DNA of 64,000 nt from Gallionella sp. (GTDB lineage: Bacteria; Pseudomonadota; Gammaproteobacteria; Burkholderiales; Gallionellaceae). This document shows positions 1-11,315 of the stretch, one piece after another (the stretch's first letter is position 1; each line of letters opens with the position of its first letter). The stretch spans positions 1-64,000 of the forward strand of contig JAUXWM010000042.1 in the NCBI GenBank assembly GCA_030681375.1, in the 5' to 3' direction. The position numbers were made by a program, and so were the translations under genes. The notes below the pieces were generated by a model. The model saw nothing but the letters and a program-made list of their open reading frames with translations, was not told the origin of the DNA and ran no database searches.

Positions 1-227
1 CGGCCACTCCGAAAGCGAGAGGTCTTGCGATCCCCCCCTTTCCCCCTCAGGGCATATGCGGTATTAGCGTAACTTTCGCTACGTTATCCCCCACTTCCGG
101 ATATGTTCCGATATATTACTCACCCGTTCGCCACTAACTAAGAAGCAAGCTCCTTAATCCGTTCGACTTGCATGTGTAAAGCATACCGCCAGCGTTCAAT
201 CTGAGCCAGGATCAAACTCTTAAGTTC
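1..227 (-). rRNA. 16S ribosomal RNA, 5' end (cut by window edge)
   Basis: The reverse complement of 201-220 is the universal 27F site AGAGTTTGATCCTGGCTCAG, which lies about 7 nt inside the mature 5' end, so the gene starts near 227 and reads leftward out of the window. The rest of the segment reads as V1/V2-region 16S sequence. Only about 227 of roughly 1,500 nt are present. Upstream (higher coordinates) lie boxA and two rRNA promoters, so this is the promoter-proximal end of an rrn operon. Confidence 0.97.
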
Positions 228-400
228 AATACCTGTTTTGGTTCTCTGCAGAACCGATCTTACTCAAAGAAAATCATTGACATGATTTTTTTCAACTTCG
301 TGTAAGTACTACTATATTTTAAAGTCGTTTATCGTACCCTAAGGCCGATAAACTTCCCAAAAACCAAGCACCTACACTCGTCGATTGTTTAATTAGTTTT

Positions 401-410
401 TTAAAGAGCA
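401..410 (-). promoter_or_regulatory. rrn leader boxA antitermination site
   Basis: On the minus strand this reads TGCTCTTTAA, the NusB/NusE-binding boxA consensus. It sits about 175 nt upstream of the mature 16S 5' end, between the promoters and the gene. The following leader (GTGTAGGTGCTTGG, minus strand) resembles other betaproteobacterial rrn leaders. Role by family knowledge: antitermination of the untranslated rRNA transcript. Confidence 0.85.
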
Positions 411-448
411 TTCGCGCCAGCTACTTACTCGGCAGCGAAGAGGTGCGC

Positions 449-476
449 ATTATAGAGACTTGAAACTCGTTGTCAA
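449..476 (-). promoter_or_regulatory. rrn promoter P2
   Basis: Minus-strand -35 TTGACA (471-476), 16-bp spacer, -10 TATAAT (449-454), followed by a GC-rich discriminator GCGCACC. The 16-bp spacer and the GC-rich discriminator are typical of stringently controlled rRNA promoters. It shares an exact 26-bp block (433-458) with P1, covering the -10, the discriminator and the initially transcribed region. Confidence 0.9.
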
Positions 477-612
477 CTTTAATTTCACACTTCGTTTGTT
501 TCGTTTCAACTTCAGGTCAAGGCTTAAGTTTGGCAATCATTTTATTGATTATTAAGTGGTTTTGTATTACATCACCACTTACTCACAACCCCGCTTCAGC
601 GAAGAGGTGCGC

Positions 613-640
613 ATTATAGAGATCAAAAACCTTACGTCAA
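613..640 (-). promoter_or_regulatory. rrn promoter P1
   Basis: Minus-strand -35 TTGACG (635-640), 16-bp spacer, -10 TATAAT (613-618) and the same GCGCACC discriminator as P2. AT-rich sequence immediately upstream (641-670) could be an UP element. P1 lies 164 bp upstream of P2. The region 641-757 beyond it shows no gene. Confidence 0.88.
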
Positions 641-757
641 CTCCTTTCGGAAAAATTATTAAAATAACTTTCTATTGCGCTGTTTGCACGCACTTTAATT
701 AAACATGCGGCGCATCACAGTATGTGACTATGGCATTGGTCCCGCCCATAAACAAAA

Positions 758-780
758 AACCGCAGAGTCCGTCTGCGGTT
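758..780 (-). terminator. hemE intrinsic terminator
   Basis: Perfect 9-bp stem AACCGCAGA / TCTGCGGTT with a 5-nt loop. On the minus strand it is followed by a T-run (TTTTTTG when counted with the stem end). It lies 39 bp past the hemE stop and separates hemE from the rrn promoters. Confidence 0.85.
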
Positions 781-818
781 TTCATTACAGCCAGCTCGCG
801 GACATAGTCCGCATAGAC

Positions 819-1883
819 TTAGTGGTATTTGCGGCTTAACTCATGCACGGCCGCAACCATCGCGGCAACATTTTCCGGATTGGTGTGCTGCGAAATACCG
901 TGACCCAGATTGAACACATGACCGCTACCGTAGCCGTAGCTGCTCAGCACCTTTTCAACCTCATTGCGAATCGCATCAGGATTTGAGAACAACACCGCAG
1001 GGTCGAGATTGCCCTGCAAGGCGACCTTGTCGCCAACCTTCTGACGCGCGATGCCAATGTCCATAGTCCAGTCCAGACCGATTGCATCGCAACCAGTCGC
1101 GGCAATGCTGTCTATCCACAAACCGCCGCCCTTGGTGAACACCACGTTAGGAATGCGCACGCCGTCTTTTTCCTTGATCAGCCCTTCCACGATGCGCTGT
1201 ATGTAAGGCAGCGAAAATTCATGGTAAGCAGCGTGCGACAGCACCCCACCCCAGGAATCGAAAATCATCACGGCCTGTGCACCGGCTTCGATCTGTGCAT
1301 TCAGATATGCGATCACAGACTGGGTCGTCACTTCGAGAATGTGGTGCATCAGCTTGGGCTCGTTGTACATCAGCGTCTTGACGCGTGCATAATCGTCGCT
1401 GCCGCCGCCTTCAACCATGTAGCAGGACAACGTGAACGGGCTGCCTGAGAAACCGATCAGCGGAACGCGACCATCCAGCGTCTTGCGGATTTGTGATACC
1501 GCATCGGTCACATAACGCAGCGTCTTGTCGATGTCCGGCACCTGCAGCGCCATGATGGCCGCTTCGTCGCGCAATGGACGTTCAAACTTGGGACCTTCGC
1601 CATCCGCGAAATACAGACCCAACCCCATCGCATCCGGCACGGTCAGAATATCGGAGAACAGAATAGCCGCATCCAGAGGATAGCGATCCAGCGGCTGCAT
1701 AGTGACTTCGGTTGCGAAGTCGGGATTCTTGCAAAGCCCCAGAAAGCTGCCTGCGCGCGCACGGGTTGCGCGGTATTCCGGCAAAAAGCGGCCAGCCTGA
1801 CGCATCATCCACATCGGTGTGTATTCGGTAGGCTGACGCAGCAGTGCGCGCAGGAAGGTGTCGTTCTTTAATTTGAAGTTCAT
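819..1883 (-). CDS. hemE: uroporphyrinogen decarboxylase
   Basis: 354 aa, the usual HemE length. It removes four acetate carboxyls from uroporphyrinogen III to give coproporphyrinogen III in the cytosolic part of heme synthesis. The N-terminal signature [11 protein letters not shown] (about residues 28-38) is the substrate-binding Arg motif of the family, and the GFSGSPFTL block and the C-terminal NLGHGI motif are also present. ATG at 1883 has a weak AGG element upstream. It is the last gene before the rrn operon and has its own terminator at 758-780. hemB and hemL occur elsewhere in the window, so the pathway is dispersed rather than clustered. Confidence 0.97.
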   Translation of the reverse strand: MNFKLKNDTFLRALLRQPTEYTPMWMMRQAGRFLPEYRATRARAGSFLGLCKNPDFATEVTMQPLDRYPLDAAILFSDILTVPDAMGLGLYFADGEGPKFERPLRDEAAIMALQVPDIDKTLRYVTDAVSQIRKTLDGRVPLIGFSGSPFTLSCYMVEGGGSDDYARVKTLMYNEPKLMHHILEVTTQSVIAYLNAQIEAGAQAVMIFDSWGGVLSHAAYHEFSLPYIQRIVEGLIKEKDGVRIPNVVFTKGGGLWIDSIAATGCDAIGLDWTMDIGIARQKVGDKVALQGNLDPAVLFSNPDAIRNEVEKVLSSYGYGSGHVFNLGHGISQHTNPENVAAMVAAVHELSRKYH

Positions 1884-1937
1884 GTTTGCCTTTTATTTTC
1901 GTATTCGTTGGACGGGATTGCGCCCATCCGCTACCAG

Positions 1938-3392
1938 TTAACGTGGTAAAACAGACGATCCAGTCAAAAACTCATCCACTGCACGTGCGCACTGGCGGCC
2001 TTCGCGTATCGCCCAGACGATCAGTGACTGACCACGACGCATGTCGCCGGCCGCAAAGACCTTGTCCACGCTGGTGCGGTAATCGTCGGTATTAGCCTTG
2101 ATGTTACCGCGCCCGTCTTTTTCCACGCCGAACGCATCCAGTACTTTCTGCACCGGATTGACAAAACCCATCGCCAGAAATACCAGATCCGCTTTCAGCT
2201 CGAACTCGCTGCCCGCGACTTCGACCATCTTGCCAGCAACCCATTCGACGCGCACGGCACGCAATTTCTCGACCTTACCATTGCTGCCGACGAATTCTTT
2301 GGTCGCAATCGCCCAGTCGCGGCTGCAACCTTCTTCGTGCGAACTGGAGGTGCGCAGCTTCAGCGGCCAGTTAGGCCAGGTCAGCGACTTGTTCTCCTGC
2401 TCGGGCGCACGCGGCATCACTTCGATCTGCGTGACCGACAACGCACCGTGACGATTAGAGGTGCCCACGCAATCCGAGCCGGTATCACCGCCACCGATGA
2501 CCACCACATGCTTGCCGGTGGCCATGATCTGTTCCGGCAGGCTGTCACCCGCATTGACGCGATTTTGCTGCGGCAGGAACTGCATCGCGTTATAAATTCC
2601 GCTCAATTCACGACCGGGAACCGGCAGGTCACGCGGCGTTTCCGAACCGCCTGACAACACGACGGCGTCAAATGCGGCCAGCAATACTTCGGGTGAAATC
2701 GTTTCCGTGGCCATGTTGTTCACGTCCGCTTCACACTCGGCACCAATAAACACCGATGTTCTGAACGTAACGCCTTCGGCCTCCATCTGCGCAACGCGAC
2801 GGTCGATATGCGATTTTTCCATCTTGAAGTCGGGAATACCATAACGCATCAGTCCGCCGATACGGTTGTTTTTCTCAAACAGCGTTACATCGTGCCCTGT
2901 GCGCGCCAGTTGCTGAGCGCAGGCCATGCCGGCGGGGCCGGAACCCACCACGGCAACCGTTTTGCCGGTCTTCTTCGCGGCAATTTGCGGCACGACCCAG
3001 CCCTGTTCCCAGCCCTTGTCGATGATCGCGTGTTCGATAGACTTGATGCCCACCGCGTCATTGTTGATGTTCAGCGTGCACGCGGCTTCACAGGGTGCAG
3101 GACACAGACGTCCGGTAAACTCAGGGAAATTATTGGTGGAATGCAACACCTGCAGCGCCTGCTCCCAGTCGCCGCGGTACACCAGATCATTCCAGTCAGG
3201 GATGATGTTGTTCACCGGGCAGCCCGAGGTGCAGAACGGTATGCCGCAATCCATGCAGCGCGCGCCTTGAATCTTGGCCTGTTCATCGCTCAGATGCAGC
3301 ACAAACTCACTGTAGTTAGTAAGCCGTTCCGCGACCGGCAGACTTGCCTCAGACAGACGGTCAAACTCCATGAATCCAGTTGGCTTACCCAT
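1938..3392 (-). CDS. gltD: glutamate synthase (NADPH) small subunit
   Basis: 484 aa. GltD takes electrons from NADPH through FAD and passes them over 4Fe-4S clusters to GltB. The N-terminus carries two Cys clusters, CMDCGIPFC (about 46-54) and CPAPCEAAC (about 97-105). An FAD Rossmann motif [13 protein letters not shown] follows near residue 148 and an NADPH-binding motif [11 protein letters not shown] near residue 297. The start ATG at 3392 shares its first base with the gltB stop (TAATG), so translation is coupled. The gltB-gltD order and length are standard. It is followed by hemE after 54 bp, which may be in the same transcript. Confidence 0.97.
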   Translation of the reverse strand: MGKPTGFMEFDRLSEASLPVAERLTNYSEFVLHLSDEQAKIQGARCMDCGIPFCTSGCPVNNIIPDWNDLVYRGDWEQALQVLHSTNNFPEFTGRLCPAPCEAACTLNINNDAVGIKSIEHAIIDKGWEQGWVVPQIAAKKTGKTVAVVGSGPAGMACAQQLARTGHDVTLFEKNNRIGGLMRYGIPDFKMEKSHIDRRVAQMEAEGVTFRTSVFIGAECEADVNNMATETISPEVLLAAFDAVVLSGGSETPRDLPVPGRELSGIYNAMQFLPQQNRVNAGDSLPEQIMATGKHVVVIGGGDTGSDCVGTSNRHGALSVTQIEVMPRAPEQENKSLTWPNWPLKLRTSSSHEEGCSRDWAIATKEFVGSNGKVEKLRAVRVEWVAGKMVEVAGSEFELKADLVFLAMGFVNPVQKVLDAFGVEKDGRGNIKANTDDYRTSVDKVFAAGDMRRGQSLIVWAIREGRQCARAVDEFLTGSSVLPR

Positions 3393-6300
3393 TATGCAGC
3401 CCCCCCTTGCTTGGTTTTTTGTGCGGCTTGCTCTTGCAGCGCACGACGATAATCAGTCGGCATGACCTTGGTAAACTTCGGCAGATACGCCGTCCAGCTC
3501 TCCAGTATCAGCCTTGCGCGTTCACTGCCGGTGTACATCAGATGTTTTTCGATCTGTTCACGCAGCGCATGTTCATCCGCCTTGTTCAAGTGATTGAAAT
3601 GCACGCGACCATGGCTCTCCGGCACTTCGTCGGTGCTGTCCAGCGCGGCCAGCTCTTCAGGAACCGGTTCCAGCGCCACCATGGTCAGATTGCAGCGCTT
3701 CTCGAAATCGCCCGTCTCATCCAGCACGTACGCGACACCGCCGGACATGCCTGCGGCGAAGTTGCGACCGGTCTGTCCCAACACGATCACCATGCCGCCG
3801 GTCATGTATTCGCAACCGTGATCGCCCAGCCCTTCGACGACGGCAATCGCACCGGAATTACGCACCGCGAAACGCTCGCCCGCCACACCGTTGAAATAGC
3901 ATTCACCGGAGGTTGCACCGTACAGAACAGTATTGCCGACGATGATGTTCTCATGCGCGATCAGATTGGCATCCGTTGGCGGCATGATGGCGATGCGTCC
4001 TCCACACAACCCCTTGCCTACATAGTCATTACCTTCACCGCGCAACTCGAAGGAAATGCCGCGCGACAGGAAGGCGCCGAAGCTCTGCCCGGCCGTACCT
4101 TTAAAATTTACACGGATGGTATCGGTCGGCAATCCGGCCTGTCCGTAACGCTTGGCCACCTCATGCGACAGCATGGTGCCGACCGTGCGGTTAACACTGC
4201 CGATTGCGCTGTCGATCAGCACCGGCTGCTGATGGTTCAAGGCAGCCTGTGCTGCAGAGATCAGAGTGTTATCCAGCGCCTTCTCCAGCCCGTGATCCTG
4301 CTCTTCGGCGTGCTGGCGTGCCACGCTGGCTGGCATATCAGGCTGGTAGAACACCTTGGAGAAGTCCAGCCCCTGCGACTTCCAGTGCGCGATGCCGTGT
4401 TTGACATCCAGCAGATCGCTGCGTCCGATCAAGTCGACGAAACGGCGGATACCCATTTGCGCCATCAGTTCACGTAGCTCTTCGGCGACAAAGAAGAAGT
4501 AATTGACCACATGCTCAGGCTGACCGGTGAATTTGCGGCGCAATTCAGGATCCTGCGTCGCAACGCCGACCGGGCATGTGTTGAGGTGACACTTGCGCAT
4601 CATGATGCAGCCTTCGACCACCAGCGGTGCCGTGGCAAAACCGAATTCGTCCGCACCCAGCAACGCGCCGATCAGCACATCGCGGCCAGTCTTGAGCTGA
4701 CCATCCACCTGCAACGCGATACGACCGCGCAACTGGTTGAGCACCAGCGTCTGCTGCGCCTCGGCCAGACCCAATTCCCACGGTGTGCCCGCATGTTTGA
4801 TGGAAGACATGGGCGATGCACCGGTACCGCCGTCGAAACCAGATACCACGATGTGATCGGCCTTCGCCTTGGACACACCGGCAGCGACCGTGCCCACACC
4901 CACTTCAGAAACCAGCTTCACAGAAATCGAGGCGGACGGGTTGGCGTTTTTCAGGTCATGAATCAGCTGCGCCAGATCTTCAATGGAATAAATGTCGTGG
5001 TGCGGAGGAGGAGAAATCAAGCCCACGCCAGGCACCGAGAAACGCAACTTGGCGATGTACTCGGACACCTTGTGTCCTGGCAACTGACCGCCTTCGCCAG
5101 GCTTCGCGCCCTGTGCCATCTTGATCTGTATCTGATCCGCATTGGCCAGATATTCGGCGGTTACGCCGAAACGGCCCGACGCCACCTGCTTGATTTTAGA
5201 GCGCAGTGAATCACCCGCCTTGAGTTCGCGGTCGCTTTCGATGCGGCTCTTACCGATGATATCGGAAAGCATTTCGCCGCCCTTGAACACCTGGAAACGC
5301 GCCGCGTCTTCGCCGCCTTCACCGGTATTAGACTTACCGCCCAGACGGTTCATCGCAATGGCCAGCGTGGTATGCGCTTCCGTCGAAATGGAACCGAGTG
5401 ACATGGCGCCGGTTACAAAACGCTTAACGATCTCTTTGGCAGGCTCGACTTCTTCCAGCGGCACGGCTGCACCCACCGGTTTGATTTCAAACAAACCGCG
5501 CAGCGTTTTCAATTTAGTGCTTTGCTCGTTGATGAGCTGAGCATATTCCTTGTAGGTCGAAGCATTGTTGGTGCGCGTTGCCATTTGCAATTTCGCAATG
5601 GAATCCGGCGTCCACATATGCTCTTCACCGCGCACGCGGTAGGCGTATTCGCCGCCCGCTTCCAGCGCATTCGCCAGCACCGGATCCGCACCGAATGCGT
5701 TGCGATGCATGCGCTGCGCCTCTTCCGCCACTTCGGCCAGGCCTATGCCTTCAATCTGCGTCGCCGTGCCGGTAAAATACTCGGCCACGAAGGACGCGTT
5801 CAGGCCGATCGCCTCGAATATCTGCGCACCGCAATAGGATTGATACGTCGAGATACCCATCTTGGACATGACCTTCATCAGGCCCTTGTTGATCGCCTTG
5901 ATGAAACGCTTGTTAGCCTCCTTGGCATCCACATTGGCAGGATGCTTCAGGGTCGCAATCGTTTCATAGACCAGCCATGGACACACGGCCTCCGCGCCGT
6001 AACCTGCCAGCAGCGCGAAATGATGCACTTCACGTGCCGATCCGGTATCGACAACCAGACCGGTGCTGGTGCGCAAGCCTGCACGCACCAGATACTGATG
6101 CACTCTGGAACACGCCACCAGCGCGGGAATGGCCACTCGCTCGGATGACACAGCGCGATCGGACAGGATCAGCACGTTGTAACCGTCGGCCACGGCCTTG
6201 TCGGCGGCGGCACACAAGGCGCCGACAGCTGCTTCGCATGCCTGACCGACCTGATAGGTGATGTCCAGCACCAGCGAACGATAACGCCCCTGCGTGAGCG

Positions 6301-8047
6301 TATCGATATTGCGTAACCTGGCAATGTCGTCATTCGACAACACCGGTTGATGCACTTCCAGACGCAACGGCGGATCAGTCTCGTCGATGCCCAGCAGATT
6401 GGGCTTGGGGCCAATGAACGAGGTCAGCGACATGACGATTTCTTCGCGGATAGGATCAATCGGCGGATTAGTCACCTGCGCGAACAACTGCTGGAAATAA
6501 TCGTAGAACGAGCGATTCTTATTCGACAGCACCGCAAGCGCGGCATCCGCACCCATGGAACCGGTCGGCTCTTCACCGGCCGCGGCCATAGGCGCGAGGA
6601 TGAATTTGATATCTTCCTGCGAATAGCCAAACGCCTGCTGCGTATCCAGCAAGGAGGCATTCAGCTTGTTTTCGCTGGCAACGGCAGGCATATCGCCCAG
6701 GAAGAAGCGCGACTGCGCTATCCAGTCACGGTAGGGCTTGGCATTGGCGAGCTGATTCTTCAGTTCAACATCATCCACGATGCGACCGGCTTCCATGTCG
6801 ATCAGGAACATCTTGCCCGGCTGCAAGCGCCATTTCTTGACAACCTTGTGCTGAGGAATATTCAGCACGCCCATCTCGGACGCGAGCAACACCACATCAT
6901 CGTCGGTGATCAGATAGCGCGCAGGACGCAAGCCGTTACGATCCAGCGTCGCACCTATCATCTTGCCATCGGTGAATGCCACCGCTGCCGGGCCGTCCCA
7001 CGGCTCCATCAGCGCTGCATGGTATTCGTAAAACGCGCGGCGCTCCTCGTCCATCAGCGGATTGCCCGCCCATGCCTCGGGGATCAGCAACATCATCGCG
7101 TGCGGCAGTGAATAACCGCCTGCCACCAGCAATTCCAGCGCATTGTCGAAACAGGCCGAATCAGACTGACCTTCGTCGATCAACGGCCAGAGTTTTTCCA
7201 GGTCTTCGCCGAGAATTTTGGACGACATCGCCGCATGTCGCGCGGCCATCCAGTTCACGTTGCCGCGCACGGTATTGATCTCGCCGTTATGCGCAATCAT
7301 GCGGAACGGATGTGCCAGATCCCAGGTCGGGAAGGTATTGGTGGAGAAACGCTGATGCACCAGCGCCAGTGCGCTGATCACGGTCGCATCCTGCAAATCG
7401 GCGTAATACTGCCCTACCTGACCAGCCAGCAACATACCCTTGTAAACAATGGTACGTGCAGATAATGACGGAATATAGAAGCCCTGCACATTCGGCAGAG
7501 TATTAACGGCGTGTTCTACCAATTTGCGTATCACGAACAGCTTGCGCTCGAACGCGTCGGTATCCGCGCAGTTTTCGCCGCGCGAAATGAACACCTGACG
7601 AACCACGGGCTCGACCAGTCTGACGCCCTCGCCCAGAATACTGCTATCCACCGGCACATCGCGCCAGCCCAGCACAGACTGGCCTTCGGCGGAAATCCGG
7701 TCGGCGATGATCTGCTCGCAGGCAGCGCGCGCCGATGCATCGCGCGGCAAAAACAGCATACCCACACCGTAACTGCCCTCTTCCGGCAGCACCAGCCCGA
7801 GGCCAGCGCATTGCACACGAAAGAACGCATCGGGAATTTGCAACAGGATACCCGCGCCGTCGCCGGCCAGCGGATCCGCACCCGTCGCGCCGCGATGGGT
7901 CAGATTTTCCAGTATTTGCAGCCCCTGACTGACCATGTCATGGCTTTTTTTCCCCTTGATATGGGCGACAAAACCCACTCCACAGGCATCGCGCTCCTGG
8001 CGCGGATCATACAAACCTTGTTGCATCGGCAAAGAAGAGTTAACCAC
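3392..8047 (-). CDS. gltB: glutamate synthase (NADPH) large subunit
   Basis: About 1,551 aa. It makes two glutamates from glutamine and 2-oxoglutarate. Residues after the conserved DACGVGFV motif form the class-II glutamine amidotransferase domain; its Cys becomes the N-terminal nucleophile after propeptide removal. The FMN synthase domain contains [15 protein letters not shown] and the 3Fe-4S ligands C-x5-C-x4-C around [13 protein letters not shown]. The C-terminus holds the GXGXG beta-helix. Start choice: a GTG at 8047 has a GAGG element 6 nt upstream and gives a propeptide of about 21 residues. An ATG at 8026 and a TTG at 8059 are alternatives. It forms an operon with gltD. Confidence 0.95.
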   Translation of the reverse strand: MVNSSLPMQQGLYDPRQERDACGVGFVAHIKGKKSHDMVSQGLQILENLTHRGATGADPLAGDGAGILLQIPDAFFRVQCAGLGLVLPEEGSYGVGMLFLPRDASARAACEQIIADRISAEGQSVLGWRDVPVDSSILGEGVRLVEPVVRQVFISRGENCADTDAFERKLFVIRKLVEHAVNTLPNVQGFYIPSLSARTIVYKGMLLAGQVGQYYADLQDATVISALALVHQRFSTNTFPTWDLAHPFRMIAHNGEINTVRGNVNWMAARHAAMSSKILGEDLEKLWPLIDEGQSDSACFDNALELLVAGGYSLPHAMMLLIPEAWAGNPLMDEERRAFYEYHAALMEPWDGPAAVAFTDGKMIGATLDRNGLRPARYLITDDDVVLLASEMGVLNIPQHKVVKKWRLQPGKMFLIDMEAGRIVDDVELKNQLANAKPYRDWIAQSRFFLGDMPAVASENKLNASLLDTQQAFGYSQEDIKFILAPMAAAGEEPTGSMGADAALAVLSNKNRSFYDYFQQLFAQVTNPPIDPIREEIVMSLTSFIGPKPNLLGIDETDPPLRLEVHQPVLSNDDIARLRNIDTLTQGRYRSLVLDITYQVGQACEAAVGALCAAADKAVADGYNVLILSDRAVSSERVAIPALVACSRVHQYLVRAGLRTSTGLVVDTGSAREVHHFALLAGYGAEAVCPWLVYETIATLKHPANVDAKEANKRFIKAINKGLMKVMSKMGISTYQSYCGAQIFEAIGLNASFVAEYFTGTATQIEGIGLAEVAEEAQRMHRNAFGADPVLANALEAGGEYAYRVRGEEHMWTPDSIAKLQMATRTNNASTYKEYAQLINEQSTKLKTLRGLFEIKPVGAAVPLEEVEPAKEIVKRFVTGAMSLGSISTEAHTTLAIAMNRLGGKSNTGEGGEDAARFQVFKGGEMLSDIIGKSRIESDRELKAGDSLRSKIKQVASGRFGVTAEYLANADQIQIKMAQGAKPGEGGQLPGHKVSEYIAKLRFSVPGVGLISPPPHHDIYSIEDLAQLIHDLKNANPSASISVKLVSEVGVGTVAAGVSKAKADHIVVSGFDGGTGASPMSSIKHAGTPWELGLAEAQQTLVLNQLRGRIALQVDGQLKTGRDVLIGALLGADEFGFATAPLVVEGCIMMRKCHLNTCPVGVATQDPELRRKFTGQPEHVVNYFFFVAEELRELMAQMGIRRFVDLIGRSDLLDVKHGIAHWKSQGLDFSKVFYQPDMPASVARQHAEEQDHGLEKALDNTLISAAQAALNHQQPVLIDSAIGSVNRTVGTMLSHEVAKRYGQAGLPTDTIRVNFKGTAGQSFGAFLSRGISFELRGEGNDYVGKGLCGGRIAIMPPTDANLIAHENIIVGNTVLYGATSGECYFNGVAGERFAVRNSGAIAVVEGLGDHGCEYMTGGMVIVLGQTGRNFAAGMSGGVAYVLDETGDFEKRCNLTMVALEPVPEELAALDSTDEVPESHGRVHFNHLNKADEHALREQIEKHLMYTGSERARLILESWTAYLPKFTKVMPTDYRRALQEQAAQKTKQGGAA

Positions 8048-8559
8048 AGCATTCCTCAATCAAATCAAACTGGAAATTTAAAACCACAGTGCAAGCAGGT
8101 TAGCCCCCTTGCATTCAGCAATGCGCGTCATTCCGGCTCGCGGCTACACCGCGCCCTGTATGCACTGCATTCGCTGAAGTTTAAACGTCCTGTTAAAGCA
8201 AAAAAATGACGACACGCGTCGCCATACCTACTACCCACACCCAAATACAAAAGCGAAAGGGCTGGAATCTTACCTTTAATCAGGTCTAGCAGCAACCGCA
8301 AGTACGCAAATACACGGCTTAATAAGCATCACATAATTTACCCGGCGCACCGGAATTAGCATTAAAATTGCCGCCGGCAATCTTTCATCGCTGCGCCGCA
8401 GCTCAAATCAGGGATAAGCCCATCTACCGTTCATCGCTCATCCCGTACCGCTGAAGAAAAAATATTTCCGCTTATCGGCTGGCGGCTTATTTCATCGGAT
8501 ACCACTTTATACGCACCCACAGTCCGCCTATAGTCAAAACCACTCGAACAGGAATGACG
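8048..8559. other. intergenic region between gltB and the first pilin operon
   Basis: A 512-bp divergent region with no convincing gene. It must hold the gltB promoter (minus) and the pilin-operon promoter (plus), but I see no clear consensus pair for either. Positions 8428-8455 read as four degenerate 7-mers (CGTTCAT, CGCTCAT, CCCGTAC, CGCTGAA), a weak example of the heptamer arrays seen elsewhere in the window. Confidence 0.4.
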
Positions 8560-9078
8560 ATGGGAAACAAACATACACAAGCGGGCTTCACCCTGATGGA
8601 ACTGATGGTCGTAGTCGCTATTGCAGCCATATTGGCGACAATCGCCGCGCCCTCGTTCAATAGCCTCATCAACGATACCAAACAGTCTTCACTTTCCAGC
8701 CAACTGGTCAGCGACCTGCATCGCGCCCGCAGCGAAGCCATCAAGCGCAATACGCGTGTCGTGCTCTGCGTACGCAATTCAGCAGGCACCGATTGCGGCA
8801 CCGGAACCAACTGGCAAAACGGCTGGCTGATTTGCTACGGCAACACTGCATGTGACGCCACCCTCCCAACCGACGGCTCGGCAGCCAATCCAATCAGCAC
8901 TCACCCACCGCTTGATTCGAAACTGACGCTTACCGGCAGCGGCAATTTGATACGCTTCAACCCCAACGGCACTCAGGGTAGTGCAGGCAACGCAAGCCTG
9001 ACGCTCAACGGCACATGGTCAGCCGCGACGGCCAAAACAATCACTGTCGCCGCAACAGGCTATATCTCTAAGTATTAG
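8560..9078 (+). CDS. FimT/GspH-type minor pilin (first operon)
   Basis: 172 aa from ATG 8560. It carries a class-III (prepilin) leader ending in Gly followed by FTLMELMVVVAIAAILATI, with cleavage by PilD expected between Gly and Phe and Glu5 present in the mature protein. The hydrophobic helix and the SQLVSDLHRARSEAIKRNTRV segment are typical of FimT/GspH pseudopilins. Four Cys residues lie in the globular half. An AGGA element spaces better to 8560 than to the in-frame ATG at 8554. First gene of a FimT-PilV-PilW-PilX-PilY1-PilE operon. By analogy with other type IV pili it would prime assembly and sit near the pilus tip. Confidence 0.88.
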   Translation: MGNKHTQAGFTLMELMVVVAIAAILATIAAPSFNSLINDTKQSSLSSQLVSDLHRARSEAIKRNTRVVLCVRNSAGTDCGTGTNWQNGWLICYGNTACDATLPTDGSAANPISTHPPLDSKLTLTGSGNLIRFNPNGTQGSAGNASLTLNGTWSAATAKTITVAATGYISKY

Positions 9079-9087
9079 GAGCGCGAC

Positions 9088-9576
9088 ATGCACAAGGCAT
9101 CGAACAATTTTCAACGCGGCTTTTCGATGATAGAGGTGCTGGTGACGCTGGTCATCATCGCCATCGCCCTGCTTGGGGCAGCAGGCATGCAGCTCTATGC
9201 CATGCGCATTAATCAGGGCGGACAATTTCGCACCCAGGCAGTATTTCTGGCATCGGATATCGTCGAGCGCATGGAGGCGAACAAACAGGAAGCGATCAAT
9301 GGCCGTTACGCGCTGGGCAACACGACGGATGCCGGCACGCTAAACACGGCCTGTTCAGCCGCCGCATGCAATTCGGCCACACTGGCCGCTTATGACCTGA
9401 ACCAATGGGGCAACGCGATTGAGGCGCTCTTGCCGCAACCCAGCTGGCAGATCACCCGCACCATCGCCGGTAACCCGAGCACCTACCGCATCATCAGCTG
9501 GACTGAGCGCAGCACTGACAAAGTCAGCCACGGCGATACGCTTTCCTACACAGCAACCCGAACCATAGGAAACTGA
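9088..9576 (+). CDS. pilV: PilV-type minor pilin (first operon)
   Basis: 162 aa. Short basic leader ending in RG followed by FSMIEVLVTLVIIAIALLGA, a prepilin peptidase site and transmembrane helix, with Glu at mature position 5. The motif AGMQLYAMRINQ and then FLASDIVERMEANKQEA match the PilV/GspI family, which forms part of the minor-pilin priming complex. It lies 9 bp after the FimT gene and 4 bp before pilW, in the standard gene order. The ATG at 9088 is preceded by a GGAGCG-like ribosome site. Confidence 0.9.
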   Translation: MHKASNNFQRGFSMIEVLVTLVIIAIALLGAAGMQLYAMRINQGGQFRTQAVFLASDIVERMEANKQEAINGRYALGNTTDAGTLNTACSAAACNSATLAAYDLNQWGNAIEALLPQPSWQITRTIAGNPSTYRIISWTERSTDKVSHGDTLSYTATRTIGN

Positions 9577-9580
9577 TGCC

Positions 9581-10573
9581 ATGAACACGCATAAACTCGC
9601 TACACGCTCATCGCCCTACAGGGCAGCGGGCTTCAGCCTGATCGAAATGATGATTTCCATCACCCTGGGGATGCTGATCGTCGCCGCATTGGTCGGTGTG
9701 TTGATCAGCAACTCGCGCACAGCCAAAACCACCGATCGCAGCACCGAACTGCAAAGCAATGGGCGCTATGCGCTGGACCATTTGCAGCGTGAACTCAGAC
9801 ATGCCGGTTATCGCGGCTATACCTGGTCAGAGCCGAGCACGCCCATCACCGCGATCACGCCTATAAACAATGAATGCCTGAGCGCAGGCGCGGCTGCCGG
9901 CAGCTTTGTCACCAACCTTCGACAGGGCATATGGGGTGCAAACGACAGCAACCCGTATTCCGGCAACTGCCTTAACACCGGCTATGTACGCGGCGACGTG
10001 CTGGTTCTCCGCCATGCAGCCAACTCGCCGCTGACTACCAACACCATCAATGGCACCTTCTATTTCCGCTCCAGCTATGCCGTGGGCGAAATATTCAAGG
10101 GAACCGGCGCAGCGCCGCTGGCCGGCGCGCCGACACTCACCGGTTCACCGACACCACAGGCCGACTTCCAGCTACAGGAATATGTCTATTACATCGGCAG
10201 CGACGACAACGATGCCACTATTCCGGCTCTGCGCAGACGCGCTTTAGTCGGCAGCAGCATGGCAGACGAAATGGTGGCGAGCGGCATAGAACAGATGCAG
10301 GTGCAGTATGGCCGGCTTGATACCGCTTTGAATACCCGCTATTTCAATTCGGATGCCATCGTCGGATCCTCTTCCGACACGCTTTTTACGGCCACCAGCT
10401 ATGCATGGGACGAAGTTAATTCGGCGCGCGTCTGGCTGCTGGCACGCACCGCCAAAACCGAGAATGATTACAGCGACACCCGTTCATATGCCATGGGTGA
10501 CATCACCTACGGCCCGATGAACGACAGCTTTCGCCGCCAACTGTTCACGGCAGTCATACAGTTGCGCAATTAA
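9581..10573 (+). CDS. pilW: PilW-type minor pilin (first operon)
   Basis: 330 aa. Prepilin leader ends in AAG followed by FSLIEMMISITLGMLIVAAL (Glu5 kept). After the helix comes STELQSNGRYALDHLQRELRHAGYRGY, the conserved PilW/GspJ segment. PilW is the large minor pilin that, with PilV and PilX, forms the initiating complex and holds PilY1. Length is normal for the family. It is packed 4 bp after pilV and 11 bp before pilX. A second PilW copy (20674-21798) has diverged strongly outside the N-terminal helix, so the two are unlikely to be a recent duplication. Confidence 0.9.
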   Translation: MNTHKLATRSSPYRAAGFSLIEMMISITLGMLIVAALVGVLISNSRTAKTTDRSTELQSNGRYALDHLQRELRHAGYRGYTWSEPSTPITAITPINNECLSAGAAAGSFVTNLRQGIWGANDSNPYSGNCLNTGYVRGDVLVLRHAANSPLTTNTINGTFYFRSSYAVGEIFKGTGAAPLAGAPTLTGSPTPQADFQLQEYVYYIGSDDNDATIPALRRRALVGSSMADEMVASGIEQMQVQYGRLDTALNTRYFNSDAIVGSSSDTLFTATSYAWDEVNSARVWLLARTAKTENDYSDTRSYAMGDITYGPMNDSFRRQLFTAVIQLRN

Positions 10574-10584
10574 GGGCAAACGCC

Positions 10585-11184
10585 ATGCGAAATATTCAGA
10601 CACTACGCCGTCGCCAATCCGGCGCCACCTTGATCATAGGCATGATCATACTGATACTGCTGATGCTGATCGGCCTGACCAGCATGAAGACCTCGGACAT
10701 CCAATTTCAACTGGCGGGCAATCTGCAATTCGAGAATGCCGCGATGAACAACGCCGAAACCAGCCTGCACATGGCAGAAACCTGGCTGAAAACGGGGAGC
10801 AATTACCGGAATGCAGGACTGGACTCCGATGCGTGCAATAGCCGCAGCGTCAACCACCTGTACCCTCTGAACCAATCCGTAACGCCCCCCACACCGTGTT
10901 TGCCCAGCTATGGCGCACCCGACAACGACCCGCTGACCATGACCTGGACAGACGCCAACTCCCTCGCTCTCCCGGATGGCAGCGGCGCTGCCAACCCCAA
11001 CCAGCGCTACATTATCGAGCTCATGTCCATCAACAACCGTCTGCTTGGCTCCGGTCAGGCCGTGGGCGGGCGCTCCAACTCGGGTTGCAACCAGGTCAAT
11101 ACCTACCGCATCACCGCGCGCGGCACCAGCGCACGCGGTGCCAGCAAATTTGTCCAGTCTTTCTACAGCGTATTAAGCTGCTAA
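10585..11184 (+). CDS. pilX: PilX-type minor pilin (first operon)
   Basis: 199 aa. N-terminus RRRQSG then ATLIIGMIILILLMLIGLTS, a PilX/GspK-like leader with Ala rather than Phe at mature position 1 and no Glu5, which is usual for this family. MKTSDIQFQLAGNLQFENAAMNNAETSLHMAE is the typical PilX segment after the helix. Four Cys residues occur in the C-terminal half. PilX interacts with PilY1 and the other minor pilins at the tip. It is separated from pilY1 by 131 bp containing a dispersed repeat (11228-11300). Confidence 0.88.
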   Translation: MRNIQTLRRRQSGATLIIGMIILILLMLIGLTSMKTSDIQFQLAGNLQFENAAMNNAETSLHMAETWLKTGSNYRNAGLDSDACNSRSVNHLYPLNQSVTPPTPCLPSYGAPDNDPLTMTWTDANSLALPDGSGAANPNQRYIIELMSINNRLLGSGQAVGGRSNSGCNQVNTYRITARGTSARGASKFVQSFYSVLSC

Positions 11185-11227
11185 CGATCATGGCAAAAAC
11201 ACCCCTTACGATGAAACCTGCCATGCT

Positions 11228-11300
11228 CGTTCCCTCACCCCCGTCCCCCCTCTCCCAAAGGCGAGGGGTACGGTTCGTCGCTTTGCGAGTTTCACATTAA
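11228..11300 (+). repeat. dispersed CCCTCACCCC...CTCTCCC...CGAGGG repeat, copy 1
   Basis: Reads TCCCTCACCCCCGTCCC, CCTCTCCC, then GGCGAGGGG, then CGTCGCTTTGCGAGTT. The same order of blocks recurs at 44454-44520 in the trkA-trkH gap. The CCTC/GAGG arms can form a hairpin. This kind of short imperfect palindrome is common between proteobacterial genes. It lies inside the pilX-pilY1 gap and may affect relative expression of pilY1. Confidence 0.6.
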
Positions 11301-11315
11301 CCACGGAGATTCATC

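Noticed and set aside
3380..4477. Long plus-strand open frame (365 codons) antisense to gltB
   Set aside because: It overlaps a certain gltB on the other strand, has no family motif and poor residue composition; it is a shadow of the high-GC gene.
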